Shown here: piece after piece, positions 22,814 to 29,379 of the stretch
Position numbering within the stretch: the stretch's first letter is position 1
How the letters are laid out: every line of letters starts with the position of its first letter
Assembly (NCBI GenBank): GCA_902462525.1
Contig: CABQCA010000012.1
Coordinates: 1 to 29,379 of the forward strand
Length of the DNA stretch: 29,379 nucleotides
Direction of reading: 5' to 3'
DNA from: an uncultured Porphyromonadaceae bacterium
GTDB lineage: Bacteria; Bacteroidota; Bacteroidia; Bacteroidales; Muribaculaceae
Notes under the pieces: generated by a model
Database searches by the model: none
What the model was told of the DNA's origin: nothing
The model's input: the letters and a program-made list of their open reading frames with translations, nothing else
Program-made: the position numbers and the translations under genes

Positions 22814-23825
22814 TTTTCTGCGTAAGATATGCTTTTACGGTTTCTTCTATGCCGCGTTGCAGGGGGAAATCGGAGTGAAATCCGAAATCGCGCACTGCGT
22901 CGTCGACCGAACAATTCCAGTTACGCTGCCGCATTATTTTGAATTTGTCGCGGTTGAGAGTCGAGGGTTTCATGCGAATGGCGCCCCACTTTTCGGCAAC
23001 AACAGATGCAATGTATCCGGCCCACAGCGGCAGTTTGACAGGCACTACAAAACTTTTGCCGAGAGCCTCCTTTACCATGGAGCGGAATTCCTTCTGTGTG
23101 TAGGCGCGGGGCTCGGAAATGATGTATTTCTTATGCAGTGTCGCAGTCGAGACTATGGCGTCGAACATAGCACCGACAAGGTCGTCGACGTAGATAAACG
23201 TCAGAAGCTGTTTTTTGTAGCCTACGCCGAAGTCGAAGCCCGAGTCGATGCTTTTTATCATCATCAGGTAGTCGAGCTCATGAGGACCGTAAACGCCCGT
23301 AGGACGGAAAATGGTCCAGGGTATGTCGGGATGAGTTTCAAGCCATGTCTCGGCCTTTATTTTCGACAGGCCGTAGCGTGTGTTGGGCGAAGGAATGAAC
23401 CGCGATGTGATAGGCTCATAACCGATGCGGTCGGCGTCGCCCAGGGCACTGAGCGAACTCATGAAGAGCAGACGGTCGGGAATAGCGTTCATCTCCTCGA
23501 GACCTTCGCAGAACGAGCGCAGATACTCGAAGTTTATACGGTTGAAATCAAGAAAGTTGGCGCACTTTGTAGCGCCAAGATTATAGATAATATAGTCCCA
23601 TCGTCCGCCGGGGGCATTTTCATGAATTTCATCGGCAAGGCGATCGGGATCGTCGTAGTCGAAAACGGCGAAATGGAGGGCCGGGTCCTTGAGGTAGCGG
23701 CGCGATGTCGATTCACGCACACCAGCCCACACGTCGTAGCCGCGCCTCAGTCCTTCGGCGGCAATGAACCCGCCGATAAAACCTCCGGCACCGACCACGA
23801 GGAGCGTTTTCTTTTTTTCTTGCAT
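22794..23825 (-). CDS. NAD-dependent epimerase/dehydratase (extended SDR)
   Basis: A 343-residue extended short-chain dehydrogenase/reductase. The N-terminal Rossmann motif is LLVVGAGGFIGGFIA, and the active-site pair is in NTRYGLSKIKAE (YxxxK). FRPTGVYGPHE is the typical substrate-side motif, and FIYVDDLVGAMFDAI follows. The family acts on nucleotide sugars or on sterol- and flavonoid-like carbonyls. Its place two bases from a glycosyltransferase suggests a sugar or glycan substrate, by context only. The C-terminus is very basic (NERKRK). It belongs to the minus-strand operon that starts at the aroQ-mrp side. Confidence 0.93.
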   Translation of the reverse strand: MQEKKKTLLVVGAGGFIGGFIAAEGLRRGYDVWAGVRESTSRRYLKDPALHFAVFDYDDPDRLADEIHENAPGGRWDYIIYNLGATKCANFLDFNRINFEYLRSFCEGLEEMNAIPDRLLFMSSLSALGDADRIGYEPITSRFIPSPNTRYGLSKIKAETWLETHPDIPWTIFRPTGVYGPHELDYLMMIKSIDSGFDFGVGYKKQLLTFIYVDDLVGAMFDAIVSTATLHKKYIISEPRAYTQKEFRSMVKEALGKSFVVPVKLPLWAGYIASVVAEKWGAIRMKPSTLNRDKFKIMRQRNWNCSVDDAVRDFGFHSDFPLQRGIEETVKAYLTQKNERKRK

Positions 23826-23827
23826 TG

Positions 23828-24964
23828 TCAGAACGATATAATAGCTTTGTTGTAAGCGGCCATTGTGGCCCGGGCGAAATTCTCGGCCGAAAATTTGCGC
23901 ACATGGCGTGCACCGTGTCGCACGAGCTTGTCGCGGAAAATACGGTCGTCGAGAATATGGAGAGCATTTTCGGCAAGAGCGCGGCAGTCGTCGGGATCAA
24001 TGTAGACGGCGCCGTCGCCGCCGGCCTCTTCAAGACATGAACCGGTGGCCGCAATCACGGGAGTACCGGCGGTAATCGATTCCACAACAGGCAGACCGAA
24101 GCCCTCGTAGCGCGAGGGATAGACACTGAGGGCAGCGCAGGCATAGACAGAGGGCAGATCGACGAAGGGTATGCCTTCGAGATGCATCACACGATCGGAG
24201 AGTCCCAGACGCGAAATCTCGGCCTTCAACTTTGTGCCGTAATCACCGCTCATGCGGCCCACTATAACAAGTTTCACAGCCTCAGGCAGCATGGCGAGAG
24301 CCTGCACGGCAAGCAGCTGGTTTTTACGCGGTTGCACGGTACCCACCGATGCTATATAAGTGTCGGGCAAACTGTACTTCTGTCTGATTTCCTGCTTCTT
24401 TGCCGTAGGAATGTCGAGAGAGAAAATAGGGTCGATACCCTGATAGATGACATCTATCTTGGCAGGATCGATCTGATAGTCCTCTATAATGTCGCGGCGA
24501 GTACACTCACTGATGGCAATCACACGGTTGGCGATGCGTGCCGAACGGCTGTACTTGAAATCGTAGAGCTCTCGGTCGATAGCCGAGTAGTCGGCCTTGC
24601 AGCGCCGGTAGATGATGTCGTGGATTGTCACCACCGACGGACATACGCGGCCTATAGTGAGGGGAAGTTCGTTGGACAGCCCGTGATAAACGGTGACGCC
24701 ATCGCGGCCGAGCGTCACCGGCATGTCGATAGTGCGCCACAAGGCGCGTCCGAGTCCTCCGAAACTTGTGCGGGCATAAGCTATGTCGACATTCTCTCGG
24801 TCGAGGAGCGGACTCAGACGGTCGTTGTCGCGTTCGCGCGGAGCATAGAGCCTGAACCGTGTGCCCGGGAAAGCCACCGACATGATGTTGACGGCATAGC
24901 GGCTGTAGTTGCCAAGACCGGTATTGTTTTCGACAGCCCGTTTGCCGTCGAGGCCCACAAGCAT
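23828..24964 (-). CDS. glycosyltransferase family 4 (GT-B fold)
   Basis: A 378-residue GT-B glycosyltransferase, probably for cell-surface glycan. N-terminal LDGKRAVENNTGLGNYSRYA is typical of Bacteroidales GT4 enzymes. The nucleotide-sugar site is around VGTVQPRKNQLLAVQAL and the E-x7-E motif is within YPSRYEGFGLPVVESITAGTP. The ATG at 24964 is chosen because it follows the purine-rich AAAGGCGGAGA and begins at the family N-terminus. The ATG at 24988 would add eight residues and overlap the end of aroQ. It abuts the epimerase gene. Confidence 0.93.
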   Translation of the reverse strand: MLVGLDGKRAVENNTGLGNYSRYAVNIMSVAFPGTRFRLYAPRERDNDRLSPLLDRENVDIAYARTSFGGLGRALWRTIDMPVTLGRDGVTVYHGLSNELPLTIGRVCPSVVTIHDIIYRRCKADYSAIDRELYDFKYSRSARIANRVIAISECTRRDIIEDYQIDPAKIDVIYQGIDPIFSLDIPTAKKQEIRQKYSLPDTYIASVGTVQPRKNQLLAVQALAMLPEAVKLVIVGRMSGDYGTKLKAEISRLGLSDRVMHLEGIPFVDLPSVYACAALSVYPSRYEGFGLPVVESITAGTPVIAATGSCLEEAGGDGAVYIDPDDCRALAENALHILDDRIFRDKLVRHGARHVRKFSAENFARATMAAYNKAIISF

Positions 24965-24977
24965 CTGTTCTCCGCCT

Positions 24978-25415
24978 TTAACTTTCATATTTATCTATAA
25001 TAGCCTGAATGGCAAGAAAGTAAGATTCAGCGCCGAAACCCGATACAGATCCTGCACACACAGGCGCAATGAGCGAGCGGTGGCGTATTTCCTCGCGAGC
25101 GAATATGTTGCTGAGATGCACTTCTACCACAGGCACGGTCACGGCCTCGATGGCGTCGGCGATGGCAAGCGAGGTATGGGTATATGCACCGGCATTCAGC
25201 GCTATTCCGAGCAGATCGCTGTCGAAACCTACTGAGTGTATACGGTCGATGATGGCCCCCTCACTGTTACTCTGGAAATATTCGACAATCACCTGAGGAA
25301 AACGGCTCCGCAGAGCTGCGAGAACCGAGTCCATGGTATCGTTGCCGTAGTGCGCCGGATCGCGCCGTCCGAGCAGATTGAGATTGGGACCGTTGAGAAC
25401 GAGGACACGCTTCAT
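24978..25415 (-). CDS. aroQ: type II 3-dehydroquinate dehydratase
   Basis: A 145-residue cytosolic enzyme (dodecamer in known members) that dehydrates 3-dehydroquinate to 3-dehydroshikimate in the shikimate pathway. The catalytic N-terminus is LNGPNLNLLGRRDPAHYG with the key Arg and Tyr; LNAGAYTHTSLAIADA and EVHLSNIFAREEIRHRS complete the active site. Length is normal. Its start overlaps the mrp stop by four bases (ATGA), so the genes are coupled although their functions are not obviously linked. Confidence 0.97.
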   Translation of the reverse strand: MKRVLVLNGPNLNLLGRRDPAHYGNDTMDSVLAALRSRFPQVIVEYFQSNSEGAIIDRIHSVGFDSDLLGIALNAGAYTHTSLAIADAIEAVTVPVVEVHLSNIFAREEIRHRSLIAPVCAGSVSGFGAESYFLAIQAIIDKYES

Positions 25416-26509
25416 TTCATTCTCACTTTTTCGGTAGGCGGCAGAAGTTCGTTGCGTCGGCCGACGGCATCGGTCACCTCACGTGCCAGATGTACATATG
25501 CCTGTGCCGAAACAGTGTTTTCAAGCGCTATGGGACGGCCGGCATCAGAATGCTCGCCTACACTTGCCACCAGCGGAATACGTGCGAGAACAGGCACATC
25601 GTAAGCCTCGGCGAGAGTATCGACGTTCTCTTCTTTACCGAAGAGGAAATAACGTTCGTCGGGATGTTTTTCGGGAGTGAACCATGCCATGTTGTCGACA
25701 ATACCGAGCACAGGCACGTTGATTTTAGGATCGCGGAACATGGCAATACCCTTGCGGGCATCGGCCAGAGCCACCAGCTGGGGCGTAGTGACTACTATGG
25801 CACCCGTAATGCCGAGAGTCTGCACAAGGGTGAGATGAATATCGCTTGTGCCGGGGGGCATGTCGATGAGAAAATAGTCGAGTTCGCCCCAGTCGGCATC
25901 GGTGATGAGTTGCTTAAGAGCGTTCGAAGCCATGGCGCCCCGCCACACGGCGGCACTGCCCGGATCGATGACAAAACCAATGGAAAGAACTTTCACGCCA
26001 TAAGCCTCGGCCGGAATAATGAGGTTGCGGCCTTCGACTTCATGCATGTACAGTTCCGTATTTTCGAGACCGAGCATCTTGGGAATTGAAGGTCCGAAAA
26101 TATCGGCGTCGAGCAGGCCCACTTTATAGCCTTCGGCGGCAAGAGCCACGGCGAGGTTGGCGGCCACAGTCGATTTGCCTACACCGCCTTTACCCGACGA
26201 TACTGCGACAATATTTTTTACGCCCGGCAGAACGGGAGGCGCGGCGGGTGCCGGCGTGCTGTTGCGCACTGCGGTGTTGACAGTAACTTCGGCATCGGGT
26301 TCGGCGAGTTTTATGTTCGCTTCGGCCGTCTTGACAATAGATGCCCGAAAAGGATCGGTGGGTTTGTCGAACACAAGAGTGAACGACACCTTGTTTCCGT
26401 CGATCCGGATATCATCGGCCAGCATGCCGAGTTCTACAATATTTTTGCCCGAGCCGGGATAGTGCACGCGGCTGAGGGCATCGGTTATAAGAGCAGGATA
26501 TAGAGCCAT
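25412..26509 (-). CDS. mrp: Mrp/NBP35-family P-loop ATPase (iron-sulfur cluster carrier)
   Basis: A 365-residue cytosolic ATPase of the Mrp/ApbC family, which carries iron-sulfur clusters to target proteins. The N-terminal MIP18/DUF59 domain (about residues 1-85) is followed by a proline-alanine linker and the deviant Walker A GKGGVGKST near residue 110. FGPSIPKML and the Walker B-like DYFLIDMPPGTSDIHL are also present. The CxxC pair found in E. coli-type proteins is not seen: the corresponding stretch reads MAWFTPEKHPDERYFLFGKE, as I recall for Bacteroidetes members. It is upstream of, and coupled to, aroQ. Confidence 0.95.
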   Translation of the reverse strand: MALYPALITDALSRVHYPGSGKNIVELGMLADDIRIDGNKVSFTLVFDKPTDPFRASIVKTAEANIKLAEPDAEVTVNTAVRNSTPAPAAPPVLPGVKNIVAVSSGKGGVGKSTVAANLAVALAAEGYKVGLLDADIFGPSIPKMLGLENTELYMHEVEGRNLIIPAEAYGVKVLSIGFVIDPGSAAVWRGAMASNALKQLITDADWGELDYFLIDMPPGTSDIHLTLVQTLGITGAIVVTTPQLVALADARKGIAMFRDPKINVPVLGIVDNMAWFTPEKHPDERYFLFGKEENVDTLAEAYDVPVLARIPLVASVGEHSDAGRPIALENTVSAQAYVHLAREVTDAVGRRNELLPPTEKVRMK

Positions 26510-26559
26510 GGTTATTATAATTTAGAGAACATGAGCGAGGAATAATTTCTACAACGTGA

Positions 26560-27330
26560 TCAGAGGCTGTCGGGGGCAATATTGCCCTGAATTACTCCGC
26601 GCGAATAACTTCGGTAGGTGTCTTTTTCGATATCGTCGGCACCCGGCGGTTCGGAAAGCGGAGCCTCGCCGAGGGCGAAACGGAGATACTTGATTGTGAG
26701 GCCGCGTTCGAGCCACTGATTCTCGTAATGTGTGCGAATGTTGAGAATAGGGTCGTCAGGAGCAATCGTGGCATAGAGATCGTCGGTAGCGCAATCTACA
26801 GCGAGACCGTTGTGCGCTGTCATCATCTTCGTATAGGCAAAGAGGAACGGACTGTCTGTCTTGAGATTCACTATTCCTCCCGGCTTGCTTATACGGCGGT
26901 AGAGTTCGATAAACCGGGTACCGGTAAGACGTTTGGTCACTTTCTTCATCTGAGGGTCAGGGAAGGTGATCCATATTTCAGCAACCTCACCCGGAGCAAA
27001 GAAACTTTCGATGAGTTCTATCGAGGTGCGCACGAAGGCCACATTTGTCATGCCGTCGCGAAGAGCGTCGGTGGCACCAGTCCACATGCGGGCACCCTTT
27101 ATGTCGATACCTATGAAATTGCGGTCGGGAAAACGGCGTGCCAGACCTACTGTGTACTCACCTTTTCCGCAACCGAGTTCAAGGACTATGGGATTGCCGT
27201 TTTTAAAGAAATCTTCTTTCCAATGTCCGCGCAAAGCGAAACCTTCTTCCTTAAGCCGTGAAAAGGGATACTGGAGAACCAGAGGATTGGTCTCCATTTC
27301 GGCAAATTTACGAAGTTTGTTTTTTCCCAT
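26560..27330 (-). CDS. trmB: tRNA (guanine46-N7)-methyltransferase
   Basis: A 256-residue TrmB enzyme that forms 7-methylguanosine at position 46 of tRNA variable loops. The SAM motif is VLELGCGKGEYTVGLA, followed by FIGIDIKGARMW. The signature IWITFPDPQMKK with KRLTGTRFIELY marks the tRNA- and guanine-binding region. The C-terminal extension past residue 215 is longer than in E. coli but common in Bacteroidetes. It starts seven bases after the BspA-like gene stop and ends 50 bp before mrp. Confidence 0.96.
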   Translation of the reverse strand: MGKNKLRKFAEMETNPLVLQYPFSRLKEEGFALRGHWKEDFFKNGNPIVLELGCGKGEYTVGLARRFPDRNFIGIDIKGARMWTGATDALRDGMTNVAFVRTSIELIESFFAPGEVAEIWITFPDPQMKKVTKRLTGTRFIELYRRISKPGGIVNLKTDSPFLFAYTKMMTAHNGLAVDCATDDLYATIAPDDPILNIRTHYENQWLERGLTIKYLRFALGEAPLSEPPGADDIEKDTYRSYSRGVIQGNIAPDSL

Positions 27331-27337
27331 ATTTTTT

Positions 27338-28747
27338 TCAGCGGGCTAATTTCAGGGCCACACGTGTGCCGTCGGCAAGAGTGCCGCTGACTATATAAAC
27401 TGAAGTGTCGAACCGCGAGGTATCGATGGTGACAGCAACCGCAGCGACTTTCTGAAGATCAACAAGAATGCGGCCCGAAACATCAGACAACATTATGTTT
27501 TCAAAATCCAGCTTAGTACTTTCCAGTACCAGAAGCGCACCATGAAAAGCACCATGCACCGAATCAGTCACAACAGTTTCGACTATTGTCATAGATTCAC
27601 CTACTATATTGAAATTCTGCCACTGCAGAGCACTTCTGAACGAATTTTCGAGCGCAGGCGACACTCTTACATCCACTTTGCCCTGCTCTACTCCAGACCA
27701 TACGTCAGCTCCTGTTTCGGGTACGGCGCCAAGATTCACCGCATCGATATCGGCAAGACCTGTCATATCTTCCATAGCGCCCTCGCCTATGTATTCGAGG
27801 GATGCCGGCAGTGCCAGTGATGTCACTTTCGACACTCCCATCATGGCATAGGGCTGTATGCTGACGAGATTTTCGGGAAGCGGCATTTCATCAAGTTCCG
27901 AAACATCCTTGAATGCGTATGACGGAATGAATTCCAGATCGGCCGGAAGAGTTACTGCCGCAAGCGCCCTGTCGCCGAAAAATACCCCTTCGCCAAGCGA
28001 AGCAAGATGTTCGGGCATAGCCGCCGATGTCAGTGCCGACATTCCGGCAAAAGCACGTCGGCCGACAGAGGTCAGATTGCGGCAACCCGAAAGATCGGCC
28101 GACTCGAGTCCGCTGTTTTCGAAAGCACCGGCACCGACAGTCAGCAGTTTTTCTCCGAAATCAAACGATTTCAGAGCCGTGCAACCTTCGAAAGCATAAT
28201 CGGAAATATCGGTGAGATTTCCGGAACCTTCTATTTCGGAAAGTGCAGTACAGTTTCGGAAAGAGCTGTGTGCGGTCTTTACATTTTTCCCAAGCGTTAC
28301 TTTTGCAAGGGCTGTGCAATGCGCGAAGACTCCGTCACCGAGAGTAGTGCCGTCGGGAATCACCACAGTTGTCAGCGGCGAACCTGCAAACGCAAAATCG
28401 CCCACGGTGCAGCCGGCCGGCAGAAGCACCGAACTAATTTCCGAACCGGCGAAAACCGATGCAGGAATTGCGGAAGCCTGATAATTGCTGGCCATGCCGG
28501 GAGCATCGCCAATGTATGCGGCAATGGTAAGAGCCGACATGTCGAGGCTTCGGAGCGCCCTACATTCGCGGCTCAGAAAATAAAAATCGGAAGCATCGGC
28601 AGTCCCTGTAAGAACAAGGGACGATATACTTTCAGGATGCTCTATTTTTGAACTCAGCAAGCCAGGCTCACAGTCGATGTCGAAAGCGGAAAGCCTTGTC
28701 GTCGACAATGCTATGGTGAAGAGTAATAAACAACGGTTCATAAACAT
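27338..28747 (-). CDS. BspA-like leucine-rich-repeat secreted protein
   Basis: About 469 residues with an N-terminal signal peptide (MNRCLLLFTIALSTTRLSA) and many BspA/TpLRR-type leucine-rich repeats of about 23 residues. Examples are SDYAFEGCTALKSFDF, VGRRAFAGMSALTSAAMP and LGEGVFFGDRALAAVTLP. Such proteins are usually surface adhesins or glycan- and host-binding proteins. The C-terminal 50 residues (SDVSGRILVDL, VYIVSGTLADGTRVALKL) look like a degenerate type IX secretion sorting domain. A longer reading from 28762 would start inside the -7 promoter box at 28760-28767, so the start is at 28747 or 28741. Confidence 0.88.
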   Translation of the reverse strand: MFMNRCLLLFTIALSTTRLSAFDIDCEPGLLSSKIEHPESISSLVLTGTADASDFYFLSRECRALRSLDMSALTIAAYIGDAPGMASNYQASAIPASVFAGSEISSVLLPAGCTVGDFAFAGSPLTTVVIPDGTTLGDGVFAHCTALAKVTLGKNVKTAHSSFRNCTALSEIEGSGNLTDISDYAFEGCTALKSFDFGEKLLTVGAGAFENSGLESADLSGCRNLTSVGRRAFAGMSALTSAAMPEHLASLGEGVFFGDRALAAVTLPADLEFIPSYAFKDVSELDEMPLPENLVSIQPYAMMGVSKVTSLALPASLEYIGEGAMEDMTGLADIDAVNLGAVPETGADVWSGVEQGKVDVRVSPALENSFRSALQWQNFNIVGESMTIVETVVTDSVHGAFHGALLVLESTKLDFENIMLSDVSGRILVDLQKVAAVAVTIDTSRFDTSVYIVSGTLADGTRVALKLAR

Positions 28748-28759
28748 CGGTTTTGTATG

Positions 28760-28791
28760 CAAAAGTACTCAAAAACCGACACATAGCCAAA
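28760..28791 (-). promoter_or_regulatory. promoter of the BspA-like gene
   Basis: On the minus strand TTTG (28791-28788), a 20-bp spacer and TACTTTTG (28767-28760) match the Bacteroidetes consensus exactly. Transcription would start near 28754, just before the ATG at 28747, giving a very short leader. Confidence 0.65.
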
Positions 28792-28794
28792 TTT

Positions 28795-29270
28795 CTGAAC
28801 ATATGTTGAAAACTCTGTTGAAAACGCTTCAATAGTTTTTTGTAACTATCAACAACTTCTTCTTGCTTTTCCCGAACAAGCCGTTATACAGGTACCGGGC
28901 CCTGAAATCCAAATATTTGCATATTATAATTGCTGAGAACTTGTAGAGGTACTTATCGACTGTTTACAGTATCTTTATAAACAGAAAACAGCTTTCAAAG
29001 TTATGAAAATACTGACACAGACACTTATCGACAATATGTTCATAACATATCTAAATTAGTATTTTACAGCAATTTGTCATGTCAATAAAGTGTAGAGAAG
29101 CATAAGTCAGACACCAATAACCCGAAAAAGCAAGAAAACGTCTGAAAAGTTATCACCTTTATCGACACCCATTATTTCTGCTATTATCTTTATGGATTTT
29201 TGAAAAAATTTTTTTTGAAATACAAAGAGAGAAAAATAAAAATAAGGGAGTGTTGAAAACCCGCCGGAGC
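28795..29270. other. gene-free AT-rich region with DnaA-box-like repeats, candidate oriC
   Basis: TTATCGACA occurs at 29025-29033 and 29159-29167, and TTATCGACT at 28953-28961; each is one or two changes from the DnaA box TTATCCACA. TGTTGAAAAC occurs at 28804, 28816 (12-bp spacing) and 29251, and CTATCAACA is at 28846. A strongly AT-rich block (about 29200-29245) could be the unwinding element. The genes to the left are transcribed away from this region. The small reading frame at 29107-29325 is not convincing. The 29270-29379 remainder shows nothing recognisable. Confidence 0.4.
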
Positions 29271-29379
29271 AACATAATGCAACACCAAAGATGTGATATA
29301 ACCTCAGGTCCTGAACTGACTTCACACGGCAGACGCATCTTAAATAAACTTAACGGCTGTTTGCCAATATAAATAGGCC

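Noticed and set aside
29107..29325. 72-residue minus-strand reading frame near the window end
   Set aside because: Low-complexity Phe/Lys/Ile-rich composition, no family resemblance, and it runs across the DnaA-box-like repeats.

Overview
The window reads as a chromosomal segment of a Bacteroidales bacterium, most likely of the Muribaculaceae (S24-7) type. Support comes from several upstream regions with the Bacteroidetes housekeeping promoter (-33 TTTG, 19-21 bp spacer, -7 TAnnTTTG), NYPYN in RsmA, lipoprotein signals followed by acidic residues, a BspA-like leucine-rich-repeat protein, and a fairly GC-rich, tightly packed gene set. The family assignment is inference; no rRNA gene is present to confirm it. 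No tRNA, rRNA or CRISPR array was seen.

Layout. (1) 1-4627: the tail of a Bax-inhibitor-1/YccA membrane protein and a MATE exporter, convergent with an operon of a truncated CBS-family tail, NAD kinase and a YgjP-type metallopeptidase. Divergent from that operon is pdxJ. (2) 4701-13915: a tripartite export system (adaptor, ABC ATPase, two FtsX-type permeases, TolC-type outer-membrane factor), followed by an NtrC-type sigma-54 response regulator and its histidine kinase. A good sigma-54 promoter (4782-4797) lies before the adaptor gene, so the regulator probably drives this operon. The TolC-type gene is frameshifted near 9966. (3) 13916-17791: an AT-rich accessory island. An IS5-family element (IS1031-like, 1018 bp, transposase broken by an in-frame TAG) sits between a clear promoter and a two-gene operon for a C10 cysteine protease lipoprotein and a serpin lipoprotein. 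(4) 17792-21856: metK (minus), a 470-bp intergenic region with a structured leader or small RNA candidate, then rsmA-mgtE. (5) 21936-28762: a minus-strand block of O-methyltransferase, small membrane protein, epimerase, glycosyltransferase, aroQ, mrp, trmB and a BspA-like secreted protein. (6) 28763-29379: a gene-free AT-rich stretch with repeated DnaA-box-like words, a candidate replication origin.

Across about ten intergenic gaps runs an undescribed-looking family of modular repeats: GGCTGACA words, TTAGGA-type words, a TAGGGGCG core and the word TTATCTTAACTTTTTC. They occur in both orientations and are sometimes ordered identically over 100 bp or more.

The main leads are the sigma-54-controlled efflux operon with a broken outer-membrane gene, the IS insertion that parts the protease-serpin operon from its promoter, the protease/serpin pair with near-identical lipoprotein leaders, the modular intergenic repeat family, the candidate RNA or micro-ORF upstream of metK, and the possible oriC.
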